A model generated the notes under the pieces. That model saw only the letters and a program-made list of their open reading frames with translations, was not told the origin of the DNA and did not search any database. Both the position numbers and the translations under genes were made by a program. Below, one piece after another: positions 1 through 7,240 of a stretch of DNA of 18,058 bases. How positions within the stretch are numbered: position 1 is the stretch's first letter; each line of letters begins with the position of its first letter. Source of the stretch: Marinilabiliaceae bacterium UBA5213 (GTDB lineage Bacteria > Bacteroidota > Bacteroidia > Bacteroidales > Marinilabiliaceae); contig DHVH01000051.1 of assembly GCA_002412555.1 (NCBI GenBank), positions 1 to 18,058 of the forward strand. The letters run 5' to 3'.

Positions 1-26
1 CTTCCAGGAGGCTTTCGGTGAATTTC

Positions 27-58
27 CGGCGTTTATCAATAGCTTTTGATAAACGCCG
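27..58. repeat. Perfect 13-bp inverted repeat with 6-nt loop
   Basis: The arms are 27-39 and 46-58, each the exact reverse complement of the other, around a TAGCTT loop. The arms have no following T tract, so it is not a typical intrinsic terminator. It coincides with the point where the NERD-domain homology stops. It may be a fold-back (template-switch) scar or a hairpin at the end of a gene reading in from the left: frame 2 from the window edge closes at TGA 47-49. Confidence 0.6.
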
Positions 59-468
59 AAATATCCAGCGGGCAATATTCGCAATGGACTCAGGTATTGG
101 CGTATGGTAAAAAGAAGTACCGTTTCTATAATCCCATAAGGCAGAATGAAATGCATATCAAGGCTTTGAAGAAGCAACTTAGGCAGTTTGAGTATGTTCC
201 ATTTTTTTCAATAGTGGTTTTTTATGGAGATTGTGAATTGAAGGATGTATCCTTTGTCCCGAATGGGACATTTCTTGTTAAACCAGCAAGGGTTATGGAG
301 GTCATGGAAATTATTCTGAAGGAGAATGAGCCAGCCCACTATACGAATAAACATGAAGTTGTTAGGGTATTTAAAGAAGCTGTGCTAAATGGCGAAAGCA
401 AGGAAGCTCAAAATCAGCACGAAGAAAATATTAAGGATATGTTGGGTAAACATAGAATATTCGATTAG
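46..468 (+). pseudogene. NERD-domain protein, 3' remnant
   Basis: This open frame of 140 codons starts at a TTG and ends at a normal TAG. The protein carries the second half of a nuclease-related domain (NERD): a WTQV segment, then a basic YRFYNPIRQN..HIKALK stretch, then a hydrophobic strand (FSIVVFYG) followed by the usual C-terminal helical region. Known NERD domains have about 70 to 90 more residues before the WTQ segment, holding the DH and E.K nuclease-like residues. Those are missing here. In the same frame an in-frame TAG at 40-42 blocks extension, and it lies in the loop of a perfect palindrome at 27-58. The homology appears to begin just inside the right arm of that palindrome, so I read this as a gene broken at the palindrome, although a frameshifted upstream half outside the window cannot be excluded. 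No function should be assumed for the remnant. Confidence 0.6.
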
Positions 469-486
469 GGCGTGTCGGAATTATCT

Positions 487-523
487 AGGTTGTAGTGGAA
501 TCTCTTAGAATTATTCGGAATTA
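487..523 (+). repeat. 37-bp dispersed element, copy 1
   Basis: This intergenic segment between the NERD remnant and the cation efflux gene matches the reverse complement of 8289-8325 at 35 of 37 positions. The flanking bases outside the match differ. It has no coding potential that I can see. It could be one member of a genome-wide intergenic repeat family, or a mark of a past rearrangement, because the two copies are inverted relative to each other. Confidence 0.65.
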
Positions 524-551
524 GGGGGTCAATATGCTCCGGATTATCCAC

Positions 552-1427
552 CTAATCCCTGCTATGCTCAAAATCCAAAGGTTCGATATGTACGGTTGCA
601 ATGATTTTATGTTTCTCAAAAATTCGGTTTTCTATTTCGGTGGCGATGGTGTGGCCATCGAGTATGCTTAATTGGTTGTCGAGTTTGATGTGAAAGGTCA
701 ACTCCTGATGAGATACATAGTTGTGGAGGTGGAAATGGTGGGAGTGCAGGTCTCCTTCATGGACTGAATGGATGACGTTTTGGAGGTCCTGCATGAGTTC
801 CGGAGAGGGTTCTTCCCCCAAGAGCTTGGTGGTGGCTTCTTTGACTATTTGGTAGGTGGCACAGAAGAGCATTAATGAAATGATGGCGCCTAAGACGCTG
901 TCGATCCACCAGAATTTGCTGGCGAAAAGGATGCCGATTAGGACTACAATGGATGACAGGGCGTCGGACCGGTGGTGCCAGCCATCGGCTTTTACGGTGG
1001 CGTTATCAGTTTTGCGGGCAATGTAAAAGGCATATTGGGCCAGGGCTTCTTTCATTACGATAGAGATGATGGTGACTACGATGGCGAGGGTGCCAAAATG
1101 GGTGGCTTCTTTGCTTTTAAACATGACGATGGCGTCTCTCATAAAGCCATAGGCAATAACGCCTAAAATGAAGCCTATAAACATGGCGGCTATCTGTTCC
1201 CATCTGCCGTGGCCAAAGGGATGTTCTTTGTCGGGCTTGAGGGAGGAGAGTCTGGCGGCAATGACTACCACCACTGAACTCATTGAGTCGGACAAGGTGT
1301 GCCACGCATCTGCTGTTAGGGCAATTGAGTTGGTAACTATGCCTGCCCATAACTTCAAGACGAATAAGGCGGCGTTTAATATAATAGAAACGGTGCCTTC
1401 GATATAGCTTGCTCTGGTCTTATCCAT
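552..1427 (-). CDS. Cation diffusion facilitator family transporter
   Basis: The protein (291 aa from the chosen ATG) is a CDF-family proton-driven divalent metal exporter of the inner membrane. Six hydrophobic segments fill the first 200 residues. The two metal-site motifs are visible: HxxxD in TM2 (H43, D47, within DAWHTLSD) and HxxxD in TM5 (H151, D155). This pairing is usual for zinc-type transporters, so Zn or a related ion is the best guess. A conserved HPFGHGRWE loop follows TM2. The C-terminal 85 residues form the cytoplasmic dimerisation domain, with a His-rich stretch (HSHHFHLH). A longer start at 1478 would overlap the end of the preceding gene by 38 nt; I prefer the ATG at 1427, 13 nt after that gene's stop. 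It is the last gene of the ApbE/DUF4266/DUF3570 operon, which hints at metal handling linked to that module. The exact substrate is not readable. Confidence 0.9.
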   Translation of the reverse strand: MDKTRASYIEGTVSIILNAALFVLKLWAGIVTNSIALTADAWHTLSDSMSSVVVVIAARLSSLKPDKEHPFGHGRWEQIAAMFIGFILGVIAYGFMRDAIVMFKSKEATHFGTLAIVVTIISIVMKEALAQYAFYIARKTDNATVKADGWHHRSDALSSIVVLIGILFASKFWWIDSVLGAIISLMLFCATYQIVKEATTKLLGEEPSPELMQDLQNVIHSVHEGDLHSHHFHLHNYVSHQELTFHIKLDNQLSILDGHTIATEIENRIFEKHKIIATVHIEPLDFEHSRD

Positions 1428-1440
1428 TTCGTTTTGTGTT

Positions 1441-2805
1441 TTATTTCCCCCGGATTTTGTCCCATGCTTCCTGACCACTTTCTTCTATAATCATTTTCAC
1501 TCCCAGTAATAGCATGTTGGAACGGAAGCCATTGTTTCTGCTGTAAGTGTTGTATTTTAAATCGATGCTTTTGAATTTGAAGAGCCATAGGTGGCCCTGG
1601 GTAAATAGGTCGGTGTAGCTGATGCCAAATCCATATTGGTCGGCGTTATAGCCCGAAAGGTCGTAATCGGAGGTGTAGTAGTCAGCGGTGGATAGATGCT
1701 GATTGTAGGGGGCGAAATAATCGGCCTGGGTTTGGTTGTAATACCGGTAGGAAGGATATAAGGTGAATTTCTGGCTGATTTTTATGGGGACTTCAATGCT
1801 GGCGGTGTTGGATTGAATGCCCCAATCGTCAAAATAATAGCGGTAAAAGGTGCGGACAACAAATGTTTGATTGAGGTAATAATTGAGTCTGCCCCCCAGA
1901 GCGATTTTGATACGGGAGCCGGGCAATCGTTCTACATCATCGGCCAGATGGAAGTTTTCAATGAAGGAATCTGCCACATCGCTGAAATAGACGCGTTGAA
2001 AGGGGGTGGAGAGCAGGCCGTCTTGCATGACAAGGTCTGCGGCTAAAGACATTTGCACGTTCCTGGATAATATTTGGGAGAAGCCTAAACCAAGTGAATA
2101 GGAGTTTCTGGCTTGGCTGGAGAAGGGGGTGAATTGAGGGTTGTAGTCGGGGTTGCCTGTGATGAGGTAGTCGTTGATGTTAAAATGATGGTCCTCATCA
2201 TCTTCGCCTGGCTCTTTGTTGCCGGCAGGTCTTAATTCCACGGGGTAAATCAGGCCCCAGGTATCGAAATAAACGTTGCCGTTGAGGCTGACTTCTGTGT
2301 TTTTTTCATTGAAGAGTCTGGTATAACTGGCTCCGCCTCCTATTGAGAAGTAATCATACTCGGAGGAGATGGACAATTTGCCGGACAGTATCTGGTTGCG
2401 ATCATCGGAACTGTGGCTGTAACTGCCAGTGAGGTTGGTCAAGACGTCCTGACGCGAAGCGCCTGAGCTGGCAACAAAGGGATCGGCTGAATTTTTACCG
2501 TCGAAGGGGTTGATATTGCTGCTGGAGGCTGAGGTGTAGGCCGAAACACCGGCGTCGATGGTCAGGACATCGTCGGCATTCAGGGGGATGGATACGATGA
2601 TGGCTGCTGTGGCATCGGTTAGCGACTCTGTTCCAATGCCGCCGGACACGGCGGCATTGTCGCCATCTTGCCAATAATAGCTGCTTAAAAAATCAATTTC
2701 GGTGGATTCGAGCACCCGTTTTTTGTAGGTGCTTTCGGTTTCATTTTCCTGACTGTATGAGCCGACTGACAGGGAAAGAAACAGGAGGAGGATGGTGTTC
2801 TTCAT
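1441..2805 (-). CDS. DUF3570 domain-containing exported protein
   Basis: The 454-residue protein begins with a Sec signal peptide (MKNTILLLFLSLSVGSYSQ). Many alternating hydrophobic/polar stretches rich in Tyr, Ser and Asn follow, consistent with an outer-membrane beta-barrel. The ending YNTYSRNNGFRSNMLLLG fits a barrel strand and the family ending. I assign it to DUF3570 from overall pattern and from its neighbours: DUF3570 genes commonly sit beside ApbE and DUF4266. A candidate flavinylation-like motif SSGAS lies near residues 113-117; its last Ser would be the FMN acceptor if ApbE acts on this protein, which is inference. The open frame extends upstream to a TTG at 2820, but the ATG at 2805 directly precedes the signal peptide and is chosen. 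It lies 24 nt after the DUF4266 gene. Its role is unknown; an envelope redox function is likely from context. Confidence 0.8.
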   Translation of the reverse strand: MKNTILLLFLSLSVGSYSQENETESTYKKRVLESTEIDFLSSYYWQDGDNAAVSGGIGTESLTDATAAIIVSIPLNADDVLTIDAGVSAYTSASSSNINPFDGKNSADPFVASSGASRQDVLTNLTGSYSHSSDDRNQILSGKLSISSEYDYFSIGGGASYTRLFNEKNTEVSLNGNVYFDTWGLIYPVELRPAGNKEPGEDDEDHHFNINDYLITGNPDYNPQFTPFSSQARNSYSLGLGFSQILSRNVQMSLAADLVMQDGLLSTPFQRVYFSDVADSFIENFHLADDVERLPGSRIKIALGGRLNYYLNQTFVVRTFYRYYFDDWGIQSNTASIEVPIKISQKFTLYPSYRYYNQTQADYFAPYNQHLSTADYYTSDYDLSGYNADQYGFGISYTDLFTQGHLWLFKFKSIDLKYNTYSRNNGFRSNMLLLGVKMIIEESGQEAWDKIRGK

Positions 2806-2829
2806 TGGTAATAGTATCAAAATTGAAAA

Positions 2830-3042
2830 TTAGTTGCAACCACAACCGCCGCCGGTTTTGCCGCCGTTGGCGCCTACGGCTGCTTCACGGTAGGAATGAA
2901 AGGTGGTGATGTTGCGATCTGACTTTTTGTCGGACAGGGCCATGTCGGGATCGTTGATGTTTATTTTTTCGTACTCTTTTACGACTGCACAGGAGGTCAT
3001 TAGGCAAAGTATGCTGAATGACCAAAGGATTTTTTTTATCAT
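2830..3042 (-). CDS. DUF4266 domain-containing small lipoprotein
   Basis: This 70-aa protein has a lipoprotein signal peptide with lipobox LMTSC, so the mature chain is about 53 residues and membrane anchored. The mature part contains the DUF4266 hallmarks: an early acidic/Met stretch (NDPDMALSD), a SYREAAVGANGG segment, and the extreme C-terminus GGGCGCN. The tail has two cysteines separated by one glycine, which could bind a metal or take part in redox chemistry. Its ATG overlaps the stop of apbE by 4 nt (ATGA), showing translational coupling. It recurs in genomes next to ApbE and DUF3570, so it is probably a partner in the same complex or process. The biochemical function is not known to me. 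Confidence 0.88.
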   Translation of the reverse strand: MIKKILWSFSILCLMTSCAVVKEYEKININDPDMALSDKKSDRNITTFHSYREAAVGANGGKTGGGCGCN

Positions 3043-4025
3043 TGGGTGTCTATTTGAATGTTATCGGAGGTAAAAACTTTTCCCTGGTCATCAATTATGA
3101 TGCATTCTACACCGGGCAGTTGATTGATTCGGTTTAGCCCGGACTCTTGCCCCATGACAAAAACAGCGGTGGCCAGGGCATCTGCCAATTCTGCTTTGGG
3201 GGCAAAGACGGTGACGCTTAGGATGCCGGTGGCCGGGTAGCCGGTTCGGGGATCGATGATGTGGGAATAGGTGATGCCGTTGAAGGTGACTCTTTTTTCG
3301 TAGTTACCTGAGGTAACTACGGCGCCGTTGGTGATGGGTAAGTGGGCAAAGGCTTTGTTTTTATCCATCGGGTTGGTGATGGCCACTTTCCAGGCCTGTC
3401 CGCTGGGTTGTTGGCCCCAGGTGTTCATATCTCCCGAAGCATTAATTATGCCGGCCGTAACGCCTTCTGCCATCAATACATCTTTGGCTTTATCGGCCGC
3501 ATAACCTTTGCCGATGGCGCCAAATCCGATTTTCATACCTTTCTGTTTCAAAAATACGGTAGAGGCTGCGCTGTCCAGCAGGATGTTTTGGTAGCCCACT
3601 TTTGCCACAGAGGATTGTATGGCCTCAGGGGTAGGCATGGCCGACATGCTGCCATCAAAGATCCAGATTTTATCCATGGAGGCATAGGAGATGTCAAAGG
3701 CGCCGTCGGTCACTTTGGACAGCTGAATGGAACGCTGGATAAGAGAAAATAGTTCGGCATCCACCACGACGGGCATTATTCCGGCATTTCTGTTAATGGC
3801 GGAGGTCTGTGAGGTGGCATCCCATGACGAGATCAAATGCTCAATTCTGGATATTTCCTGAATGGCCCTATCCATGTAGCCATTGGCCATGACAGAGTCA
3901 TTGGCAACAACGGTAATGTCAAAGCGGCTCCCCATTAATTTAAGGGTGCGCTTGAATGGTTGTTGGCCCACTGCTACAAAAAGTGTTGACAGTAATAGGG
4001 CAACACTTAAACAGGTGCGTTTCAA
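3039..4025 (-). CDS. apbE: FAD:protein FMN transferase (ApbE family)
   Basis: ApbE moves FMN from FAD onto a Ser/Thr of exported redox proteins. The 328-aa sequence has a signal peptide (hydrophobic core ending about residue 20, AVGQQ), consistent with action outside the cytoplasm. Family features are in order: KLMGSRFDITVVA near residue 30, a GAFDISY segment, GFGAIGKGYAADKAKDVL, INASGDM, TSGNYEKR, the YSHIIDPRTGYPA motif, and the final metal-site region ADALATAVFVMG. All core motifs look intact, and the length fits the family. It starts 3 nt after the thioredoxin-like gene's stop and overlaps the DUF4266 start. No obvious FMN-binding-domain partner lies in the window, so the target is probably one of the operon products or is encoded elsewhere. 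Confidence 0.95.
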   Translation of the reverse strand: MKRTCLSVALLLSTLFVAVGQQPFKRTLKLMGSRFDITVVANDSVMANGYMDRAIQEISRIEHLISSWDATSQTSAINRNAGIMPVVVDAELFSLIQRSIQLSKVTDGAFDISYASMDKIWIFDGSMSAMPTPEAIQSSVAKVGYQNILLDSAASTVFLKQKGMKIGFGAIGKGYAADKAKDVLMAEGVTAGIINASGDMNTWGQQPSGQAWKVAITNPMDKNKAFAHLPITNGAVVTSGNYEKRVTFNGITYSHIIDPRTGYPATGILSVTVFAPKAELADALATAVFVMGQESGLNRINQLPGVECIIIDDQGKVFTSDNIQIDTQ

Positions 4026-4028
4026 GGT

Positions 4029-4466
4029 TTACTTTTTTAAAGAATTGAGGTGGGTAATGTACTCCTCAGGTGGCATGCCGTTGTAGCCGGTTGCTCCTTT
4101 GATATTGCCCTTGGCGTCCATTACAATAACATACGGAAAGTACCCGTTTTTATTATATTGCTCAGCCAGTTTATTATTGTGTTCCTGTTGTTGTGCCGTG
4201 AGGGCGTTCTGCTTTCTTTTGGGGAAGTCGGCCTTGAGTAGGACATAGTGCTCCTGTGCATAGGTTTTGAAAACCTCTGAACTCCAGATCTCTTTCTCAA
4301 GTTTCATGCAGGGCGCGCACCAGTCGGAACCCGAAAACACCAATACGATGGGCTTGTTTTCTTTTTCGGCTATGGATTTGGCTGTGGCAAAATCGGTCTG
4401 CCAGTTTTGAGCGGATAGTGCCAGAGACAGTGCTAACAGCAGGTTGAACAGTAGTAGCTTTTTCAC
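4029..4466 (-). CDS. Exported thioredoxin-family protein
   Basis: The 145-residue protein starts with a Sec signal peptide (KKLLLFNLLLALSLALSAQ) followed by a thioredoxin-fold domain. The active site is WCAPC (Cys50 and Cys53), and the cis-Pro region is GYFPYVIVMD. It belongs to the thioredoxin_7-like (DUF255-like) group with KPIVLVFSGSDWC. I chose the GTG at 4466 because it sits directly before the signal peptide and has an AGGA-like site upstream. A longer frame from 4523 adds 19 residues (MASLLLSPTTRKFILNLGQ) that would spoil the signal. It is the first gene of the ApbE operon and likely keeps an envelope thiol, perhaps the CGC tail of the DUF4266 lipoprotein, reduced or oxidised. That partner is inference. 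Confidence 0.88.
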   Translation of the reverse strand: MKKLLLFNLLLALSLALSAQNWQTDFATAKSIAEKENKPIVLVFSGSDWCAPCMKLEKEIWSSEVFKTYAQEHYVLLKADFPKRKQNALTAQQQEHNNKLAEQYNKNGYFPYVIVMDAKGNIKGATGYNGMPPEEYITHLNSLKK

Positions 4467-4602
4467 TTGTCCTAGATTAAGTATGAATTTTCTTGTTGTG
4501 GGTGACAGCAATAAACTTGCCAAAGGGAGGGTTGGCTGACTGAGGATTTACTGGAGGGTGCTGATATGGGTTTCTTAACCGAGTATTAAAATGCTTTAGG
4601 AG

Positions 4603-4920
4603 TTAGTGGTTGTTTATCTCAATACCGGTTTTCTTTATTTCGAGAACAAAGGGATTATCAGAAATCAGGTCTTGTTGTGATAAGGGATGTGGTTCTATCC
4701 TTGAATCAAACTTGGAGGCCAGCAGCATTAATTGGACTTGGATGTCGAACTTTTCTGAGTCTTTCAGGCCGTTTATTACCAAAGCGATATCAATGTTACT
4801 TTCTGGTTGCTGTAAGTTTTTCGCGTAGGACCCAAATAAGTAGGCAGTGACAAATCCAGGGGTTTGAGTTGATACAGTTGAAATATACTGTCTGACTATT
4901 TTATCAATGCTTTTATCCAT
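4603..4920 (-). CDS. Minimal nucleotidyltransferase (MNT/MntA-like)
   Basis: This 105-aa protein has the minimal nucleotidyltransferase fold: a GS motif in AYLFGSYAKN (Gly30, Ser31) and the acidic strand SNIDIALV. Active members usually have DxD at the second site, but here it is NxD (Asn42, Asp44), which may weaken or abolish transfer activity. It overlaps the HEPN gene by 25 nt, the usual arrangement of HEPN/MNT pairs. Such pairs include the HepT/MntA toxin-antitoxin type, in which the MNT AMPylates the HEPN toxin. Because the HEPN partner is also damaged, this may be a decaying pair. Its end lies about 80 nt from the thioredoxin-like gene's longer frame, so the two operons are probably separate. 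Confidence 0.82.
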   Translation of the reverse strand: MDKSIDKIVRQYISTVSTQTPGFVTAYLFGSYAKNLQQPESNIDIALVINGLKDSEKFDIQVQLMLLASKFDSRIEPHPLSQQDLISDNPFVLEIKKTGIEINNH

Positions 4921-5168
4921 TGTCGGTTGTTTTTAATGTTTTCGATCCAGAGGGCTGTATATTCTGACGTGCACTTTTGCTGAAAGCTCATTTTGTAATC
5001 ATCATACCGCGCATTAATATTAAATGCTGTAACCGTTGCAAAAAATAATTTTTGATCCTCTGATAAAGTCAAGTTGCATTTTTCTGCAAGTCTCAATAAG
5101 TTATGGATAAAAGGTGGATAGTCATTATTGTATTTAACGTAGAGCGCCTTTAGAAGTTTTTCAATCAT
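4896..5168 (-). CDS. HEPN domain protein, N-terminally truncated
   Basis: The 90-residue frame holds the second part of a HEPN (PF05168-type) domain: MIEKLLKALYVKYN, then PPFIHNLLRLAEKCNL, then FNINARYDDYKMSF, ending WIKALIK. Related proteins have about 35 to 40 more residues forming the first helix. Upstream, the same frame continues as SKRFQWALFVGHL (5169-5207), an excellent match to the missing helix, but it meets no ATG, GTG or TTG before a TGA at 5256-5258. A plausible original start (ATG at 5235) is out of frame and gives MEQPNFNKDKQK before shifting away. I infer a deletion with frameshift near 5208-5225. No RxxxxH toxin motif is seen, so RNase activity is doubtful even for the intact ancestor. 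Confidence 0.65.
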   Translation of the reverse strand: MIEKLLKALYVKYNNDYPPFIHNLLRLAEKCNLTLSEDQKLFFATVTAFNINARYDDYKMSFQQKCTSEYTALWIENIKNNRQWIKALIK

Positions 5169-5343
5169 TAAGTGTCCAACAAATAAAGCCCATTGAAATC
5201 TTTTGCTTATCCTTATTGAAATTTGGTTGTTCCATTTTTCAAAAATACAAAATTTTCATATTAAACCCTATACAGCATTTGGTGGATTTTAATTGAGGCT
5301 GGATTGCAATAATTGGGGCTCAGTAGGATGATTATTCTACTAC

Positions 5344-5681
5344 TTATTTTTTGGATATAGAAAACGGTAATTGTGAATTTAGTCTATTTGGTTGAGATCG
5401 GGAAATATAAGCCAATCTCCCCTTAGTGGCGAAAAACTTGTAGGCGCTTAAGCTTCCGTTGATATGATACTCGTAAGCATATTCCCTTTCAGAGTTTTGG
5501 ATTTTCTCACTTTCCGCTCCATATTGCTCTCTTGGCGAAGAGACACTTCCCATATCCCCTAATTTTTCTATGGTTTGGCCAATCCATACCCAAAATTGGG
5601 TGGAGCGGTTTTGTGTTGCTGAATGCAGGATCCAATTGCAATAGCACCAATCAAGACCGTAAATTTGATGGTTGTTTTCAT
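5344..5681 (-). pseudogene. Broken second copy of the effector-type tail gene
   Basis: This region has two overlapping readings that together look like one damaged gene. From an ATG at 5681 a frame encodes a lipoprotein signal (MKTTIKFTVLIGAIAIGSC) and then runs into the 65-bp repeat in a non-homologous frame, stopping at 5568. In the neighbouring frame the repeat encodes RSTQFWVWIGQTIEKL..., the same as in the 348-aa protein at 6179-7225. It continues as SSPREQYGAESEKI and a unique tail of about 55 residues ending at 5344. A single-base shift near 5610-5620 would join the signal to the tail. An open frame extends the second reading up to 5949, but its first third lies across the lipoprotein gene and is probably chance. 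It resembles orphan tail cassettes next to polymorphic toxins. The function of the tail is not recognised. Confidence 0.5.
5544..5608 (-). repeat. 65-bp perfect direct repeat, copy A
   Basis: This block is identical base for base to 6421-6485. Similarity continues more weakly (about three quarters identical) for some 30 bp on the low-coordinate side. It encodes the junction segment RSTQFWVWIGQ...GDMGS. Perfect identity at all codon positions points to recent duplication or gene conversion rather than selection on protein alone. Confidence 0.9.
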
Positions 5682-5803
5682 AATAATGATAGTTACTAGT
5701 TGAAACCAATATTGAGGGTAATTTACCTAAGGATAATTCAATCATTCCACCAGAAATTAGTTTTTGTTTTAACACTGCCCGTTTTCCTGGGGAGCTTAAA
5801 GGT

Positions 5804-6172
5804 TTACCGGCAAACATGAAAGTGGATAGTGAAGTCTTGCTGCATTTTCTTTGTTCCCTGATCCTCAAATATTGCAAATCCTTTGTATTCCTTTCCCCCC
5901 GCAGAACTAGCTTCTGCATTGAAAAAGGCACACTTTTTATTGTGGTCATAGTCTAGTAAAAAGGTGTCTTGCATAAACAAGATGTAATAATCTGCCGGTA
6001 AAAATTTGTTGTTTTGCTTTAGGTACAGTTCTGCAGAATAGGTGGAGTCTATTTTAATCGTATCTAATTTAGATTCAACTATAATCAACGTCTCATTGCT
6101 TCTGTTTATGCATGAATTTAGGTATATGCTAAAGAGAAAGAGAAGTCTGATAAAAAATCGTAGTGAATTCAT
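5804..6172 (-). CDS. Small lipoprotein, candidate immunity or accessory protein
   Basis: The 122-aa product has a lipoprotein signal peptide with lipobox YLNSC (Cys21). The mature part is predicted beta-rich: DTIKIDSTYSAELYL, DTFLLDYD, CAFFNAEASSAGGKEYKGFAIF, DFTIHFHV. The order of strands and the G.KEYKGF segment recall the repeated C-terminal domains of GldM/PorM, but this is a weak resemblance read by eye. It starts 6 nt after the 348-aa gene's stop, so it is co-transcribed with it. The position directly after a protein with a variable tail is where immunity genes usually lie. However, a periplasmic/envelope lipoprotein could equally be a structural or chaperone partner. The DNA is AT-rich like the tail of the upstream gene and unlike that gene's body. 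Confidence 0.6.
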   Translation of the reverse strand: MNSLRFFIRLLFLFSIYLNSCINRSNETLIIVESKLDTIKIDSTYSAELYLKQNNKFLPADYYILFMQDTFLLDYDHNKKCAFFNAEASSAGGKEYKGFAIFEDQGTKKMQQDFTIHFHVCR

Positions 6173-6178
6173 AGTGGG

Positions 6179-7225
6179 TTATTTCTTTTTTGTAAAATCG
6201 TGATCAGACGTCTGTATAAATGGATCTGAAATGTAATGTCCTTCGCGTGAATTTTTATGGATTCTTTTTTCTCTCAACAAGACAGAGTCCTTTTCGTAGA
6301 ATTTGAGAGCTACATTTATTGTAATTGAATCACTAGGAACTAATTCTTTTGTCGCTAAGGTTCCTACATTTGAAGAATCACGTTTACTCTCCACCCCATA
6401 AGCCTCCTTCGGCGAAACAGCACTTCCCATATCCCCTAATTTTTCTATGGTTTGGCCAATCCATACCCAAAATTGGGTGGAGCGGCTATTGACGCGGGTG
6501 CGGGAGCGGCTTCCGATGAGGGATATCCATGAGAGGGCGTCGGGCAGGACGTAGGTTTTGTGGGCTCTGTAGGGGGTGGCATCGCTGGGGGCTGTGCCGT
6601 TAGGGTCGGTGAAGATCCATCCGTAGGGTTGCCAGAAGGTTTTTTGTTGGGCGACTTGTTCTTTGGAGGGGATTTCCATGAGTACTTTGCTGGTGGACAG
6701 GTTGCTTTCACCGGGCTTTTCGAGTGGGGGCATTTGATCGGCGGTGCTGGCATAGGTGATGTGCATTTCACGCAGGTAGCCGCTGGTGGTTTCTCCTTTT
6801 CCGGTGGACTTTTCGATATAGCCGATTTCGTATTTCATACCGGTGGGGGTGTCGGTGATGGTGCTGATGATTTCACTTGCTGCAGAGACCTGGGCATATT
6901 TTCCATTCCCCATGTTGATGTTGTGGCCGCCGCCCGGTCGTTTGGTGACGAGCATTTTGACCAGATCGTCGGGCTGGAGGTTGAGACTGCGGACTTGTGC
7001 CTCAGGTGACCGGTCTATGTACTGGACCAGGGTTGTCTGCTGATAGCTCTGGTTGTAGGGCACTCTGTTGGGCGGATTGACGCGCTGCTGGTGCGCCGGC
7101 GGGATGAACCCAAAGGAGGTATAGGCATAGCCTTCTCCTTTAATGAAGCCGGTATAGGGTATGCGGACGCTTGCCAATGACTGGTAGTCGGCCAGCGTGA
7201 TATATCGCTTGTTGTATCCTTTCAT
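6179..7225 (-). CDS. Hcp-linked protein with variable C-terminal tail (putative effector)
   Basis: I do not recognise a named domain in this 348-residue protein. There is no signal peptide. The first 245 residues are GC-rich in DNA and include a Pro/Gln-rich stretch (PPAHQQRVNPPNRVPYNQSYQQ). A region with QPDDLVKMLVTKRPGGGHNINMGNGKYAQVSAASEI follows in two adjoining blocks, then a Trp/Tyr-rich part (TFWQPYGWIFTDPNGT). A junction RSTQFWVWIGQTIEKL...GDMGS then gives way to an AT-rich tail of about 80 residues with strands such as SITINVALKFYEKDSVLL. The gene begins 15 nt after the second Hcp-like gene and is followed by a lipoprotein gene. Hcp proximity and a composition break at the junction suggest a secreted cargo with an exchangeable tail. 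No catalytic motif is apparent, so toxicity is inference. Start ATG 7225 is the first in frame. Confidence 0.62.
   Translation of the reverse strand: MKGYNKRYITLADYQSLASVRIPYTGFIKGEGYAYTSFGFIPPAHQQRVNPPNRVPYNQSYQQTTLVQYIDRSPEAQVRSLNLQPDDLVKMLVTKRPGGGHNINMGNGKYAQVSAASEIISTITDTPTGMKYEIGYIEKSTGKGETTSGYLREMHITYASTADQMPPLEKPGESNLSTSKVLMEIPSKEQVAQQKTFWQPYGWIFTDPNGTAPSDATPYRAHKTYVLPDALSWISLIGSRSRTRVNSRSTQFWVWIGQTIEKLGDMGSAVSPKEAYGVESKRDSSNVGTLATKELVPSDSITINVALKFYEKDSVLLREKRIHKNSREGHYISDPFIQTSDHDFTKKK
6421..6485 (-). repeat. 65-bp perfect direct repeat, copy B
   Basis: Identical to 5544-5608, in the same orientation, 877 bp away. Here it lies inside the 348-aa gene, exactly where GC-rich sequence (toward 7225) changes to AT-rich sequence (toward 6179). 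It encodes the junction segment between the body and the tail. Confidence 0.9.
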
Positions 7226-7240
7226 AAAATGGTTGCTTTA

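Noticed and set aside
1428..1478. Longer start for the cation efflux gene
   Set aside because: Would overlap the DUF3570 gene by 38 nt; added residues are not family-like.
3342..3752. Plus-strand frame opposite apbE
   Set aside because: Antisense shadow of a strongly supported gene.
5682..5949. N-terminal third of a 201-codon minus-strand frame
   Set aside because: It lies largely across the lipoprotein gene in another frame; only the part from about 5620 down to 5344 has homology, to the 348-aa protein tail junction.
6445..6771. Pro/Ser/Lys-rich minus-strand frame and its plus-strand partner at 6560-7009
   Set aside because: Composition is that of the third-codon shadow of the GC-rich 348-aa gene; no independent support.
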